A DNA stretch of 64,000 nucleotides from Pseudomonas resinovorans NBRC 106553 (GCF_000412695.1 NC_021499.1:5952001-6016000); one strand, 5' to 3'; numbered from the stretch's first letter, positions 42,908 through 53,274 are shown. The notes: a model not told the origin generated them from the letters alone. Numbers and translations: made by a program.

Positions 42908-44158
42908 ATGTCCAAAGTCAAATTCGGCGTTCACTCGGAAGCCGGCAAGCTGCATAAGGTAATGGTCTGCTCGCCGGGGCTCGCGCACATGCGCCTGACC
43001 CCCAACAACTGCGACGAGCTGCTGTTCGACGATGTCATCTGGGTCAACCAGGCCAAGCGTGACCACTTCGATTTCGTCACCAAGATGCGCGAGCGTGGCA
43101 TCGACGTCCTCGAAATGCACAACCTGCTCACCGATATCGTGCAGAACCCCGAGGCCCTGAAGTGGATCCTCGACCGCAAGCTCACCAATGACCAGGTCGG
43201 CGTCGGCCTGGTCAACGAAGTCCGCTCCTGGATCGAAGGCCTGGAGGCCCGCAAGATCGCCGAGTTCCTCATCGGCGGCGTCGCCGGCTCCGACCTCCCG
43301 GAAAGCGAAGGCGTCAGCGCCATCAAGATGTACCGCGACTACCTGGGCCACTCCAGCTTCATCCTGCCGCCGCTGCCCAACACCCAATTCACCCGCGACA
43401 CCACCTGCTGGATCTACGGCGGCGTGACCCTCAACCCGATGTATTGGCCGGCCCGTCGCCAGGAAACCCTGCTGACCTCCGCCATCTACAAGTTCCACCC
43501 GATCTTCACCGAGGCCGAGTTCGAGGTCTGGTACGGCGACCCCGACAAGGACCACGCCATGTCGACCCTCGAGGGTGGCGACGTGATGCCCATCGGCAAC
43601 GGTGTGGTGCTGATCGGCATGGGCGAGCGCACCTCGCGCCAGGCCATCGGCCAGTTGGCCCAGTCGCTGTTCAGCAAGGGCGCGGCCCAGAAAGTCGTGG
43701 TCGCCGGCCTGCCCAAGTCCCGCGCCGCCATGCACCTGGACACCGTGTTCACCTTCTGCGACCGCGACCTGGTGACCATCTTCCCCGAAGTCGTCAAGGA
43801 GATCGTGCCCTTCGTCCTGCGTCCTGATGAAAGCCGCCCCTATGGCATCGACATCCGCCGCGAAGAGAAGAGCTTCCTCGATGTGGTCGCCGAATCCCTC
43901 AACCTGAAGAAACTGCGCGTGGTGCAGACCGGCGGCGACGCCTTCGAAGCCGAGCGCGAACAGTGGGACGACGGCAACAACGTGGTCTGCCTGGAGCCTG
44001 GCGTGGTGGTCGGCTACGACCGCAACACCTACACCAACACCCTGCTGCGCAAGGCCGGCGTCGAAGTGGTCACCATCAGCGCCAGCGAACTGGGTCGCGG
44101 CCGTGGCGGCGGCCACTGCATGACCTGCCCGATCCTGCGCGACCCGATCGACTACTAA
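42908..44158 (+). CDS. arcA: Arginine deiminase
   Basis: A 416-residue cytoplasmic enzyme converting arginine to citrulline and ammonia. Family motifs: [38 protein letters not shown] and the catalytic Cys in [11 protein letters not shown] close to the C-terminus. RBS AAGGAG is 8-9 bp before the ATG. A hairpin follows before arcB. Confidence 0.97.
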   Translation: MSKVKFGVHSEAGKLHKVMVCSPGLAHMRLTPNNCDELLFDDVIWVNQAKRDHFDFVTKMRERGIDVLEMHNLLTDIVQNPEALKWILDRKLTNDQVGVGLVNEVRSWIEGLEARKIAEFLIGGVAGSDLPESEGVSAIKMYRDYLGHSSFILPPLPNTQFTRDTTCWIYGGVTLNPMYWPARRQETLLTSAIYKFHPIFTEAEFEVWYGDPDKDHAMSTLEGGDVMPIGNGVVLIGMGERTSRQAIGQLAQSLFSKGAAQKVVVAGLPKSRAAMHLDTVFTFCDRDLVTIFPEVVKEIVPFVLRPDESRPYGIDIRREEKSFLDVVAESLNLKKLRVVQTGGDAFEAEREQWDDGNNVVCLEPGVVVGYDRNTYTNTLLRKAGVEVVTISASELGRGRGGGHCMTCPILRDPIDY

Positions 44159-44170
44159 TACCCACCCCCT

Positions 44171-44194
44171 GGCGGCTCCCAACCAGGAGCCGCC
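44171..44194 (+). promoter_or_regulatory. Intercistronic hairpin arcA-arcB
   Basis: GGCGGCTCC pairs perfectly with GGAGCCGCC around a 6-nt loop. There is no T-run; it likely shapes mRNA processing and stability, as described for the P. aeruginosa arc transcripts. Confidence 0.6.
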
Positions 44195-44260
44195 CGCCCC
44201 GCCAGCCACAAGCTGTTCTGACGGAGCCTGGTTTCAAGTGACTCACAAGGAGAAAGAATC

Positions 44261-45271
44261 ATGGCTTTCAACATGCACAACCGTAACCTGCTCAGCCTGA
44301 TGCACCACAGCACTCGCGAGCTGCGTTACCTGCTGGACCTGTCCCGCGACCTGAAACGCGCGAAATACACCGGTACCGAGCAGCAACACCTCAAAGGCAA
44401 CAACATTGCGCTGATCTTCGAGAAGACCTCCACCCGTACCCGCTGCGCCTTCGAGGTCGCCGCCTACGACCAGGGCGCCAACGTCACCTACATCGACCCG
44501 AACTCCTCGCAGATCGGCCACAAGGAGAGCATGAAGGACACCGCCCGCGTGCTCGGCCGCATGTACGACGCCATCGAATACCGCGGCTTCAAGCAGGAAA
44601 TCGTCGAAGAGCTGGCCAAGTACGCCGGCGTACCGGTGTTCAACGGCCTGACCGATGAATACCACCCGACCCAGATGCTCGCCGACGTGCTGACCATGCG
44701 TGAGCACAGCGACAAGCCGCTGCACGAGATCTCCTATGCCTACCTGGGCGACGCCCGCAACAACATGGGCAACTCGCTGCTGCTGATCGGCGCCAAGCTT
44801 GGCATGGACGTGCGCATCGCCGCGCCCAAGGAACTGTGGCCGACCGACGAGCATGTCGCCGCCTGCAAGAAATTCGCTGAGGAGAGCGGCGCCCGCATCA
44901 CCATCACCGAAGACCCGAAAGCCGCCGTCAAGGGCGTGGACTTCATCCACACCGACGTCTGGGTCTCCATGGGCGAGCCGGTGGAAGCCTGGGGCGAGCG
45001 TATCAACGAGCTGCTGCCCTACCAGGTCAACATGGACATGATGAAAGCGGCCGGCAACCCGCGCGTGAAGTTCATGCACTGCCTGCCCGCCTTCCACAAC
45101 AGCGAGACCAAGGTCGGCAAGGACATCGCCGCCAAGTACCCGAACCTGAAGAACGGCATCGAAGTGACCGAAGACGTCTTCGAGTCCCCGTACAACATCG
45201 CCTTCGAGCAGGCGGAAAACCGCATGCACACCATCAAGGCGATCCTCGTTTCGACCCTCGCCGACATGTAA
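44261..45271 (+). CDS. arcB: Ornithine carbamoyltransferase, catabolic
   Basis: A 336-residue enzyme splitting citrulline to ornithine and carbamoyl phosphate. Carbamoyl-phosphate loop [30 protein letters not shown] and [11 protein letters not shown] are all present. It begins [17 protein letters not shown], the catabolic form, longer than ArgF. RBS AAGGAG lies 9 bp upstream. Confidence 0.97.
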   Translation: MAFNMHNRNLLSLMHHSTRELRYLLDLSRDLKRAKYTGTEQQHLKGNNIALIFEKTSTRTRCAFEVAAYDQGANVTYIDPNSSQIGHKESMKDTARVLGRMYDAIEYRGFKQEIVEELAKYAGVPVFNGLTDEYHPTQMLADVLTMREHSDKPLHEISYAYLGDARNNMGNSLLLIGAKLGMDVRIAAPKELWPTDEHVAACKKFAEESGARITITEDPKAAVKGVDFIHTDVWVSMGEPVEAWGERINELLPYQVNMDMMKAAGNPRVKFMHCLPAFHNSETKVGKDIAAKYPNLKNGIEVTEDVFESPYNIAFEQAENRMHTIKAILVSTLADM

Positions 45272-45283
45272 GTGCCGATACGC

Positions 45284-45313
45284 CCCGGACCGCGACGCGT
45301 TCGCCGGTCCGGG
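45284..45313 (+). promoter_or_regulatory. Intercistronic hairpin arcB-arcC
   Basis: CCCGGACCG pairs with CGGTCCGGG between arcB and arcC, without a T-run. Confidence 0.55.
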
Positions 45314-45342
45314 ACGCATTTCACCCTCAGGAGGAAATCACT

Positions 45343-46275
45343 ATGCGTATCGTCGTCGCATTGGGCGGTAACGCCTTGCTGCGTCGTGGCGAACCCATGA
45401 CTGCCGACAACCAGCGCACCAACGTGAAGATCGCCGCCGAGCAGATTGCCAAGGTAGCCCCGGGCAACGAGCTGGTGATCGCCCACGGTAACGGCCCCCA
45501 GGTGGGCCTGCTGGCCCTGCAGGGCGCGGCCTACGAGAAGGTCTCGCCCTATCCGCTGGATGTGCTCGGCGCCGAAACCGAAGGCATGATCGGCTACATG
45601 ATCGAACAGGAGATGGGCAACCTGCTCCCCTTCGAAGTGCCCTTCGCCACCCTGCTCACCCAGGTGGAGGTCGACGCGAACGACCCCGCCTTCCAGAACC
45701 CCACCAAGCCGATCGGCCCGGTCTACTCCAAGGAAGAGGCCGAGAGCCTGGCCAAGGAGAAAGGCTGGAGCATCGCGCCCGATGGCGACAAGTTCCGCCG
45801 CGTGGTCGCCAGCCCAAGGCCCAAGCGCATCTTCGAGATCCGTCCGGTCAAATGGCTGCTGGAGAAGGGCACCATCGTCATCTGCGCAGGCGGTGGCGGC
45901 ATCCCGACCATGTATGACGAGTCGCACAAGAAGCTTTCCGGTGTCGAAGCGGTAATCGACAAGGATCTCTGCTCCGCACTGCTGGCCCAGGAACTCACCG
46001 CCGACATCCTGATCATCGCCACCGACGTGGACGCCGCCTATGTCGACTGGGGCAAACCGACCCAGAAGGCCATCGCCCAGGCCCACCCGGACGAACTGGA
46101 ACGCCTCGGCTTCGCCGCCGGCTCCATGGGTCCGAAGGTCCAGGCGGCCATGGAATTCGCCCGCAACACCGGCAAGGATGCGGTGATCGGCTCCCTGGAG
46201 AACATCGTCGCGATCACCAAGGGCGAGTCTGGCACCCGCGTCAGTACCAGCAAGGCGGGCATCCAATACCGTTGA
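45343..46275 (+). CDS. arcC: Carbamate kinase
   Basis: A 310-residue enzyme making ATP from carbamoyl phosphate, the energy-yielding step of the pathway. It opens [19 protein letters not shown] and contains [27 protein letters not shown] and [24 protein letters not shown] precedes the ATG by 8 bp. Last gene of the operon; a REP-like element follows instead of a classic terminator. Confidence 0.97.
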   Translation: MRIVVALGGNALLRRGEPMTADNQRTNVKIAAEQIAKVAPGNELVIAHGNGPQVGLLALQGAAYEKVSPYPLDVLGAETEGMIGYMIEQEMGNLLPFEVPFATLLTQVEVDANDPAFQNPTKPIGPVYSKEEAESLAKEKGWSIAPDGDKFRRVVASPRPKRIFEIRPVKWLLEKGTIVICAGGGGIPTMYDESHKKLSGVEAVIDKDLCSALLAQELTADILIIATDVDAAYVDWGKPTQKAIAQAHPDELERLGFAAGSMGPKVQAAMEFARNTGKDAVIGSLENIVAITKGESGTRVSTSKAGIQYR

Positions 46276-46287
46276 TGCCCTGAAAAC

Positions 46288-46386
46288 CTGTGGGGGCGAA
46301 TTCATTCGCCAAGGGCAGCGCAGCTGCCCCCTGGGATCCCAGGGGCGGACCGGCGGTCCGCTCAGCGATGGAAATCGCCCCCACAG
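46288..46386. repeat. REP-like palindromic repeat
   Basis: CTGTGGGGGCGAATTCATTC at the left and ATCGCCCCCACAG at the right are inverted to each other, enclosing a GC-rich inner hairpin (CCCCTGGGATCCCAGGGG). It lies right after arcC. The remaining gap 46387-46620 holds no gene and should contain the fabY promoter, which I could not pinpoint; GAGGAG at about 46605 is the fabY RBS. Confidence 0.8.
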
Positions 46387-46620
46387 CGCTCCATTCCCCA
46401 GGCTCTTCCCGCCCATCGATCTCCCGCCGAATGACCAAAGGAGTGACTTGATAGTCACGCCCCGCGTCAGGTAGACATCCCGATACATTCGAGCTGCCAC
46501 CTGGCTCATGCCACCTGGCCCCTGTTGCTTGACGCCGCAAATTGCCGCCGCCCGTGAGCGGCGCCCCGCGGCCAGGCCCGTCGGTCGCATGAGATGGTCT
46601 TTTTGAGGAGTTTCCGAAAG

Positions 46621-48528
46621 ATGTCCCGACTTCCAGTGATTGTGGGTTTTGGCGGCTACAACGCGGCTGGGCGAAGCTCGTTCCACCACGGCTTCCGCCG
46701 CCTGGTGATCGAGACCCTGGACGCCCGCGCCCGTCAGGAAACCCTGGCCGGCCTCGCCGTGATGATGAAGCTGGTGTCGGTGAGCGACGGCCGGTACCAG
46801 GATGGCCAAGGAAACCCATTGACCCTGGCCGAGATCGAAACCCGTTACGCCGCCGAGATACTCGACTCCACCCTGGTGCGCCGAATCGGCAAGCAGCACC
46901 TGGACGTCGACGCCGCCCACTGGCAGAAGAGCCTCACCGCGTCGGTCGCCGACGGCCAGGCCCTCAGCTTCACCACCACGCGCAAGCAACTTCCCGAGCC
47001 GCTGCCGGCCAACTGGACCGTGGAGCACCTGGACAACGGCGAAGTACGCGTCGCCATCCAGGGCAGTTGCGACTTCAAGGTGGACAGCTACCGCGAGCTG
47101 CCGGTGAAGTCCGCCGGCCAGTTGCCCACCGGCTTCGAGCCGGGTGAGCTGTACAGCTCCCGCTTCCACCCGCGCGGCCTGCAGATGTCCGTGGTCGCCG
47201 CCACCGACGCCATCCGCTCCATCGGCCTGCCGTGGAAGGACATCGTCGACCGCGTGCAACCCGACGAAATCGCCGTGTTCTCCGGCAGCATCATGAGCCA
47301 GCTCGACGAAAACGGCTTCGGCGGCCTGATGCAATCGCGACTCAAGGGCAGCCGCGTCAGCGCCAAGCAGCTGCCGCTGGGCCTCAACACCATGCCCGCC
47401 GACTTCATCAACGCCTACGTACTGGGCAGCGTCGGCACCACCGGCAGTGTCACCGGGGCCTGCGCCACCTTCCTCTACAACCTGCAGAAAGGCATCGAGG
47501 TCATCACCTCCGGCCGCGCTCGCGTGGCCCTGGTGGGCAACGCCGAAGCGCCGATCAACCAGGAATGCATCGACGGTTATGGCGCCATGGGCGCCCTGGC
47601 CACCGAGGAAGGCCTGCGCCAGGTCGGCGGCCGCGAAGAGGTGGACTTCCGCCGCGCCAGCCGGCCGTTCGGCGAAAACTGCGGCTTCACCCTGGCCGAG
47701 TCCAGCCAGTACGTGGTGCTGATGGACGACGCCCTGGCCCTGGAGCTGGGCGCCGACATCCACGGCGCGGTGACGGACGTGTTCATCAACGCCGACGGCT
47801 TCAAGAAATCCATCTCCGCTCCCGGCCCGGGCAACTACCTGACCCTGGCCAAGGCCGTTGCCGCCGCCACCCAGCTGATCGGGCCGGACGGTGTGCGCCA
47901 GCGCAGCTTCGTCCACGCCCACGGCTCCAGCACCCCGGCCAACCGCGTCACCGAGTCCGAGCTGCTGGACCGTGTCGCCGGCGCGTTCGGCATCGAGCAA
48001 TGGCCGGTGGCCGCGGTGAAGGCCTACCTCGGCCACTCCCTGGCCACCGCCAGCGGCGACCAGGTGATCGCGGCCCTCGGCACCTTCAAGTACGGCATCG
48101 TGCCGGGCATCAAGACCATCGACCGGGTGGCCGACGACGTGCACCGCAAGCACCTGTCCATCGAGACCCGCGACCGCGTCCTCGGTGAGCAGCAGCTGGA
48201 TGTCTGCTTCATCAACTCCAAGGGTTTTGGCGGCAACAACGCCACGGGCCTGGTAATCTCCCCGCGCCTGGCCGAGAAGATGCTGAAGAAGCGCCACGGC
48301 GAAGCGGCCTTCGCCGCCTACGACGCCAAGCGCCAGCAGACCCGAGCCAATGCCGAGGAATACGACCGCCGGGCGCTCCTGGGCGAGCTCGACATCATCT
48401 ACAACTTCGGCAACGACCTGATCGACGAGCAACTGATCGAGATCGACAGCGACGGCATCCAGGTGCCCGGCTTCGCCCAGGTGCTGCGCTACAAGAAGGA
48501 CGAGCGCTTCGCCGACATGCTGGATTGA
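46621..48528 (+). CDS. fabY: Beta-ketoacyl-ACP synthase FabY
   Basis: A 635-residue condensing enzyme. The thiolase-fold signature has the catalytic Cys281 in SVTGACATFLYNLQKGIEV, with His residues in SFVHAHGSSTPANRV and AYLGHSLATASGDQV. Length and gene position match P. aeruginosa FabY (PA5174), which starts fatty-acid synthesis from acetyl-CoA and malonyl-ACP in place of FabH. The ATG at 46621 begins MSRLPVIVGFGGYNAAGRSS. It is monocistronic. Confidence 0.93.
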   Translation: MSRLPVIVGFGGYNAAGRSSFHHGFRRLVIETLDARARQETLAGLAVMMKLVSVSDGRYQDGQGNPLTLAEIETRYAAEILDSTLVRRIGKQHLDVDAAHWQKSLTASVADGQALSFTTTRKQLPEPLPANWTVEHLDNGEVRVAIQGSCDFKVDSYRELPVKSAGQLPTGFEPGELYSSRFHPRGLQMSVVAATDAIRSIGLPWKDIVDRVQPDEIAVFSGSIMSQLDENGFGGLMQSRLKGSRVSAKQLPLGLNTMPADFINAYVLGSVGTTGSVTGACATFLYNLQKGIEVITSGRARVALVGNAEAPINQECIDGYGAMGALATEEGLRQVGGREEVDFRRASRPFGENCGFTLAESSQYVVLMDDALALELGADIHGAVTDVFINADGFKKSISAPGPGNYLTLAKAVAAATQLIGPDGVRQRSFVHAHGSSTPANRVTESELLDRVAGAFGIEQWPVAAVKAYLGHSLATASGDQVIAALGTFKYGIVPGIKTIDRVADDVHRKHLSIETRDRVLGEQQLDVCFINSKGFGGNNATGLVISPRLAEKMLKKRHGEAAFAAYDAKRQQTRANAEEYDRRALLGELDIIYNFGNDLIDEQLIEIDSDGIQVPGFAQVLRYKKDERFADMLD

Positions 48529-48570
48529 GGAGCGGAGCGGCGCTGTGTACACCGATTCCGGAGTATTCGC

Positions 48571-48643
48571 TGTAGGAGCGAATTCATTCGCGAACGGGAC
48601 CACGGCCCGCTTCGCGGCCCTTCGCGCTTGAAATCGCTCCTAC
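48571..48643. repeat. REP-like palindromic repeat
   Basis: TGTAGGAGCGAATTCATTCG at the left and TCGCTCCTACA at the right, inverted, with an inner palindrome GGCCCGCTTCGCGGCCC-like. Same family as 7046-7146 and 46288-46386. Confidence 0.8.
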
Positions 48644-48646
48644 AAA

Positions 48647-48670
48647 AAAAGGGCCCCTCGGGGCCCTTTT
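48647..48670. terminator. Bidirectional terminator between fabY and cysQ
   Basis: AAAAGGGCCCC pairs perfectly with GGGGCCCTTTT, giving T-runs on both strands for the convergent genes. Confidence 0.88.
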
Positions 48671-48686
48671 GCGTTTATGGCTTGTC

Positions 48687-49508
48687 TCAGTCCAGCGCGC
48701 GCGCCAGCTGGATCAATTCCGCCCGCCATTCGGCCGCCACCGGCAGCGCCAGGAAGGAGGGATTGAGGAATCCCTCGCGGGCCTCATAGGTCAGGGGCTT
48801 GCCGGTCAGGTCCAGCACCTCGCCACCGGCGCCTTCGAGCACGCCCTGGGCGGCGGCGGTGTCCCACTGGGAGGTGGGTGCCAGACGCGGGTAGCAGTCC
48901 GCCGTGCCTTCGGCCAGCAGGCAGAACTTCAGCGAGCTGCCGATGCTGGCCAGCTGCAGATCACCGAAACGCTCCGCCAGCCAGGCCAGCAGGCGCTCCT
49001 GGGCCGGGCTCGAATGACGTTTGCTGGCGACCACGGTGAAGACCTCGTCCGGCGCGACGCGCACGCTGACTTCATGAGGCTCTTCGTCTTCGTCCTCGCA
49101 CCAGGCGCCGAAACCGGTTCCGCCGAAATAGCAGCGCCCGGTGACCGGCATGCCGACCACCCCGAACACCACCCGGCCGCCTTCCACCAGCGCAACGTTG
49201 ACGGTGAACTCGTCGCTGCCGGCGATGAATTCCTTGGTGCCATCCAGGGGATCGACCAGCCACCAGCGCTGCCAACCGGCCCGCTCGGCCAGCGGGATGT
49301 CCGCGGCTTCCTCGGACAACACCGGGATACTCGGGTCCAGCGCCGCCAGGCCGGCGGCAAGCAGCTGGTGCGCCGCGAGGTCGGCGGCGGTCACCGGCGA
49401 GGCGTCGTCCTTCTCGGTGACATCCAGCTCCTCATCCCAGTACGGCAGGATCACGTCGCCGGCCTGACGCACCAGGTCGACCACAGCGGACAGCAACGGA
49501 TGACTCAT
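48687..49508 (-). CDS. cysQ: 3'(2'),5'-bisphosphate nucleotidase CysQ
   Basis: A 273-residue phosphatase of the inositol monophosphatase superfamily that removes 3'-phosphoadenosine 5'-phosphate made during sulfate assimilation. Metal motifs: EEAADIPLAER, WLVDPLDGTKEFI and the second-domain SQWDTAAAQGVLEGAGGEV. ATGA overlap with nudE, upstream on the same strand, as in P. aeruginosa and E. coli-related gene groups. Confidence 0.95.
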   Translation of the reverse strand: MSHPLLSAVVDLVRQAGDVILPYWDEELDVTEKDDASPVTAADLAAHQLLAAGLAALDPSIPVLSEEAADIPLAERAGWQRWWLVDPLDGTKEFIAGSDEFTVNVALVEGGRVVFGVVGMPVTGRCYFGGTGFGAWCEDEDEEPHEVSVRVAPDEVFTVVASKRHSSPAQERLLAWLAERFGDLQLASIGSSLKFCLLAEGTADCYPRLAPTSQWDTAAAQGVLEGAGGEVLDLTGKPLTYEAREGFLNPSFLALPVAAEWRAELIQLARALD

Positions 49509-50071
49509 GGCTGATACTCCCCACGCTGCGTGAGCAGGTCTCGGGTCAGGTAAAGCGCGGCCAGGGCACGGCCTTCGCTGAATTGCTGATGCTGGGCCAG
49601 GCTGGACAGCTCGCGCAGGCTGATGCGGTCCACGCGCAGCGGTTCGGGCTCGTCGCCCGGCAGGCTTTCCTCATAGAGGTCGCGAGCCAGCACCACCTGG
49701 ATCTTCTGGCTCATGTAGCCGGGGGACAGCGACAGCTCGGTGAGATGCTCCAGCTCGCGCGCACCGAACCCGGCTTCTTCCTTAAGCTCGCGGTTGGCGG
49801 CGACGAGTATGTCCTCGCCCGGCTCGATCAGCCCCTTGGGCAGGGACAGCTGGTAATCGTCGGTGCCGGCGCAGTATTCCTCCACCAGCAGCACGTGTTC
49901 GGCATCGGCCATGGCCACCACCATCACCGCGCCATAACCGGAGCCCTTGCCCACCAGGCGTTCGTAGGTACGCTCGACTCCATTGGCGAATCGCAACTGC
50001 AGCTCCTCGACACGGAACAGGCGGCTGCTGGCGACTATCTCGCGAGCGAGCACCGTGGGCTTCTGACGCAT
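49505..50071 (-). CDS. nudE: ADP compounds hydrolase NudE
   Basis: A 188-residue Nudix hydrolase acting on ADP-ribose, Ap3A and NADH. The Nudix box GLIEPGEDILVAANRELKEE-AGF fits G-x5-E-x7-R-E-U-x-E-E-x-G-U. It begins MRQKPTVLAREIVASSRLF. Coupled to cysQ by a 4-bp overlap; both remove phosphorylated adenosine by-products. Divergent from yrfG. Confidence 0.93.
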   Translation of the reverse strand: MRQKPTVLAREIVASSRLFRVEELQLRFANGVERTYERLVGKGSGYGAVMVVAMADAEHVLLVEEYCAGTDDYQLSLPKGLIEPGEDILVAANRELKEEAGFGARELEHLTELSLSPGYMSQKIQVVLARDLYEESLPGDEPEPLRVDRISLRELSSLAQHQQFSEGRALAALYLTRDLLTQRGEYQP

Positions 50072-50200
50072 AACGGACTCCTTGGCATGACCGGCGGGTT
50101 ATCATACCCCGCCTTTGCCCAATGTCCGTGCTTGAGATTACTCGCCGGCGACGGCCTGCGATGCAAAGGCGACAGCCTCCCGCAACCACCGAATCCGACC

Positions 50201-50863
50201 ATGCCGCAATTGCCCTGGAACCAGATCGATACCGTGCTGCTCGACATGGACGGCACCCTGCTCGACCTGCACTTCGACAATCACTTCTGGATGGAGTACC
50301 TGCCGCAGCGCTACGCCGAGCATCACGGCATCAGCCGTGAACTGGCCGACGCCGAGCTGCTGCCGCTGTTCCGCGACAACGCCGGACAGCTCAACTGGTA
50401 CTGCACGGACTTCTGGAGCCGCGAGCTGCGCCTGTCGATCCGCGACCTCAAGCGCGAGGTCGCGCACCTGATCGCCCTGCGCCCGGACGCCGACCTCTTC
50501 CTCGCCAGCCTGCGCCGCGCCGGCAAGCGCGTGGCGCTGATCACCAACGCCCACCGCGACTCGCTGTCGCTGAAGCTGGAGCGCGTGCAACTGGCACCCT
50601 GGTTCGACCGCCTGATCAGCTCCCACGACTACGGCTACCCCAAGGAGGACCAGCAGTTCTGGCAGGCCTTGCAGCAGGACTTCGGTTTCGACGCGTCGCG
50701 CAGCCTGTTCATCGACGACAGCCTGCCGATCCTGCGCAGCGCCGGCCGCTACGGCGTGGCCCACCTGCTGGCGGTGCGCGAGCCGGACAGCCGCAAGGGC
50801 CCGAAGGACACCGAGGAGTTCGCCGCGGTGGACAGCTATCGGAGCCTGAGCGTCGGGCTCTGA
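50201..50863 (+). CDS. yrfG: HAD family nucleotidase YrfG (GMP/IMP nucleotidase)
   Basis: A 220-residue HAD phosphatase. Motif I VLLDMDGTLLDLHFD, motif II VALITNAHRDSL, motif III Lys in YGYPKEDQQFW and motif IV FIDDSLPILRSA are all present. ATG 50201 (MPQLPWNQIDTVLLDMDG) places motif I near the N-terminus as in the family. It is divergent from nudE-cysQ, and YrfG with NudE is a conserved pairing in gamma-proteobacteria. Confidence 0.92.
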   Translation: MPQLPWNQIDTVLLDMDGTLLDLHFDNHFWMEYLPQRYAEHHGISRELADAELLPLFRDNAGQLNWYCTDFWSRELRLSIRDLKREVAHLIALRPDADLFLASLRRAGKRVALITNAHRDSLSLKLERVQLAPWFDRLISSHDYGYPKEDQQFWQALQQDFGFDASRSLFIDDSLPILRSAGRYGVAHLLAVREPDSRKGPKDTEEFAAVDSYRSLSVGL

Positions 50864-50866
50864 CCC

Positions 50867-51307
50867 TTACTCAGGGATTCGCAGTACCTGCCCCGGATAG
50901 ATCTTGTCCGGATGCGAAAGCATCGGCTTGTTCGCCTCGAAGATCTTCATGTAGGCATTGGCATTGCCGTACTCGGCCTTGGCGATGGCACTCAGGGTGT
51001 CGCCCTTCTTCACCGTGACGAAACGGGCCGGTGTCACGGCCGGGGCGGTGACGCTGATCTGGTCTTCGACCTGGGCCACACCCTCGACGTTGCCCAGGGC
51101 CAGGAGGATCTTCTCCTTCTCTTCCTGGGTCGCCACCTCGCCACGGGCGATCACCTTGTCACCTTCGACCGTCAGCTCGATGGCCGGGTTGCCCAGGCCC
51201 ACCTTGGCCACGTGCTCCTTCAGCGACTCGGCGGCCTGGGCTTCCTGGCCCACCAGTGTTTCCCACAGCTTCACACCTGCTTCTTTGACAAAGTCGAAGA
51301 TGCCCAT
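50867..51307 (-). CDS. lysM: BON-LysM domain protein (YgaU/Kbp type)
   Basis: A 146-residue protein. It starts MGIFDFVKEAGVKLWETL, followed by a BON domain (about 25-90, VEGDKVIARGEVATQEEKEK) and a C-terminal LysM domain (FVTVKKGDTLSAIAKAEYGN ... PGQVLRIPE). This is the layout of E. coli Kbp, a cytoplasmic potassium-binding protein. The start at 51307 lacks a signal peptide, in agreement. Convergent with yrfG, 3 bp apart. Confidence 0.9.
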   Translation of the reverse strand: MGIFDFVKEAGVKLWETLVGQEAQAAESLKEHVAKVGLGNPAIELTVEGDKVIARGEVATQEEKEKILLALGNVEGVAQVEDQISVTAPAVTPARFVTVKKGDTLSAIAKAEYGNANAYMKIFEANKPMLSHPDKIYPGQVLRIPE

Positions 51308-51434
51308 GTCAGATCCTCTCGGTCCATTGGGATGGCGCAGCGCGCCTGGGAGGTGCAAGTCTAGATGCCCCTCCCGGAGCCACCTGATCGCGGCGACGAC
51401 AGGCTAGAATTCGCGGGCACCCCAAGGAGCCGGC

Positions 51435-52331
51435 ATGGACATCAAGCAACTGAAGTTCCTCATCGCACTGGAGGAAACCCGCCACTTCGGCCAGGCCGCC
51501 GCGCGCTGCCACGTCACCCAGCCGACGCTGTCCATGCGCCTGCGCAGCCTGGAAGAAGAACTGGGGCTGGAACTGGTGGTCCGCAGCCAGCGCTTCGAGG
51601 GCTTCACCGACGCCGGCCTGCGCGTGCTGGCCTGGGCGCGCACCCTGCTGGCCGCCCACGACGGCCTCTACGCCGAGGCGGCGGCCTGCCGCGGCCATCT
51701 GGTGGGCACCTTGCGCCTGGGCATGGTGCCCCTGGCGGGCTTCGACCCCATGCGCCTGGTGGAGGCCTTCTCGGTGCCGCATCCGAGCCTGCGCTTCCAG
51801 CTGTTCTCCCTGAGTTCGGAACAGATTCTCGAAGGCCTGGCGCGCAACCAGCTGGACCTCGGCCTCTCCTACCTCGACCGCCTGGATCGCGAGCACTTCG
51901 AAAGCCTGGAGCTGGCGCAGACCCGCATGGGCCTGTTGCACGACCGCCGGCATTTCAACTTCGACACCCCGGCTCTGTCCTGGGAAAGCCTGGTGGACCT
52001 GCCCCTGGGGCTGCTTTCCGCCGGCATGCACTTCCGCCAGTCCATCGACCACGGCTTCCGCAGTCGCGGCCTGTCGCCCCAGGCGCGCCTGGAGACCGAC
52101 GCCGTGCACCAACTGCTGCAAGCCGTGAGCGCCGGCCTGTGCTGCGCGATCATGCCGCTGGAAAGCGGCCTGGACGACTTCACCGAACACTTGGCGCTGA
52201 CGCCCATCGAGGACGCCCGCACCCTGGCCCCACTGGGCCTGATCCTGCGCCGTGGCGCGCCACGCTCGGCGCTGGCGGATGCCTGTTTTTCCGAAGCGCG
52301 GACCCTGCTGGGGCTTGAAACGGCCCAGTGA
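51435..52331 (+). CDS. LysR family transcriptional regulator
   Basis: A 298-residue regulator. N-terminal winged HTH: MDIKQLKFLIALEETRHFGQ, then AARCHVTQPTLSMRLRSLEEELGLELV. The effector domain begins LVGTLRLGMVPLAGFDPMRL. It lies 97 bp upstream of fdhD on the same strand, so it may regulate fdhD and the oxidoreductase gene; this is inference from position. RBS AAGGAG lies 6 bp before the ATG. Confidence 0.9.
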   Translation: MDIKQLKFLIALEETRHFGQAAARCHVTQPTLSMRLRSLEEELGLELVVRSQRFEGFTDAGLRVLAWARTLLAAHDGLYAEAAACRGHLVGTLRLGMVPLAGFDPMRLVEAFSVPHPSLRFQLFSLSSEQILEGLARNQLDLGLSYLDRLDREHFESLELAQTRMGLLHDRRHFNFDTPALSWESLVDLPLGLLSAGMHFRQSIDHGFRSRGLSPQARLETDAVHQLLQAVSAGLCCAIMPLESGLDDFTEHLALTPIEDARTLAPLGLILRRGAPRSALADACFSEARTLLGLETAQ

Positions 52332-52428
52332 TAGACGCGCTCGATCACCGTATCGGGATTAGCGATTAGACGCTCCCGCCTGGCGCGCCTAGGATGGCTG
52401 AGTCAATCCGTCACAGGGGGCACTCTCC

Positions 52429-53274
52429 ATGCCGAACCCAGACGCCAAGCGCCATCCCACCGCTGTGGATAACCCCCCCGAACCCACCGGCTATCAATAT
52501 GCCGAGCTGGACGGCAACGCGCGCGTGGAAGACGCCGCCCTGGCCGAAGAATGCGCCCTGGCGATTTCCTACAACGGTATCGGCTATGCCGTCATGATGG
52601 TTTCCCCCAGCGCCCTCGAGGACTTCGTCGCCGGCTTCAGCCTGAGCAACGCCGTGGTGCAATCCATCGACGATATCTATGACATCCAGGTCGAAGGCGA
52701 GGGCATCGCCCTGCACGCGGAAGTGGACATCGGCAACCGCGCCTTCTGGTCACTCAAGGAACAGCGCCGCAACCTCGCCGGCACCACCGGCTGCGGACTC
52801 TGCGGCGTGGAAGCGCTGGAGCAGGCGCTGCCCGAACTGCGTTCCCTGGCCCCGGCGCCCCTGCCGCCGGCCGAACATTTCCTCGACCTGCGCGAACGTA
52901 TCAACGCCGCCCAGGAGCTGGCCCGCCGCAGTGGCGCCCTGCACGCCGCGCTGTTCGTCGACGCCACGGGCGAGCTGCGCCTGTGCCGCGAAGACATCGG
53001 CCGCCACAACGCCCTCGACAAACTGATCGGCGCCCTGCTGCGAGAGGGCCTGGACCCACGCGCCGGTTTCGCCGTGGTCACCAGCCGCTGCAGCCTGGAA
53101 CTTATCCACAAGGCGGTGCGCGCCGGCCTGTCGACCCTGGTCAGCCTTTCCGCCCCCACCACCCTGACGGTGGAATGGGCGCGCCGGCACCACCTCAACC
53201 TCATTCACCTGCCCCACCACAGTGCCCCGCGGGTCTACAGCCCGGCGCCGCACCCAGAAGTCCCGAGCCAATGA
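52429..53274 (+). CDS. fdhD: Formate dehydrogenase accessory sulfurtransferase FdhD
   Basis: A 281-residue protein that transfers sulfur from IscS to the molybdenum cofactor of formate dehydrogenases. The essential Cys pair is in TTGCGLCGVEALEQ. Other family motifs: YNGIGYAVMMVSPSALEDFVAGFSLS in two parts, REDIGRHNALDKLIG and VVTSRCSLELIHKA. It overlaps the next gene by 4 bp (ATGA), supporting that the oxidoreductase is its client. Confidence 0.95.
   Translation: MPNPDAKRHPTAVDNPPEPTGYQYAELDGNARVEDAALAEECALAISYNGIGYAVMMVSPSALEDFVAGFSLSNAVVQSIDDIYDIQVEGEGIALHAEVDIGNRAFWSLKEQRRNLAGTTGCGLCGVEALEQALPELRSLAPAPLPPAEHFLDLRERINAAQELARRSGALHAALFVDATGELRLCREDIGRHNALDKLIGALLREGLDPRAGFAVVTSRCSLELIHKAVRAGLSTLVSLSAPTTLTVEWARRHHLNLIHLPHHSAPRVYSPAPHPEVPSQ

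Noticed and set aside
41726..44209. 827-codon minus-strand open frame opposite arcD and arcA
   Set aside because: Antisense to two certain genes, with no family motif and biased composition.
45019..48603. 1194-codon minus-strand open frame opposite arcB, arcC and fabY
   Set aside because: Spans three real genes in antisense; a product of GC-rich third codon positions.
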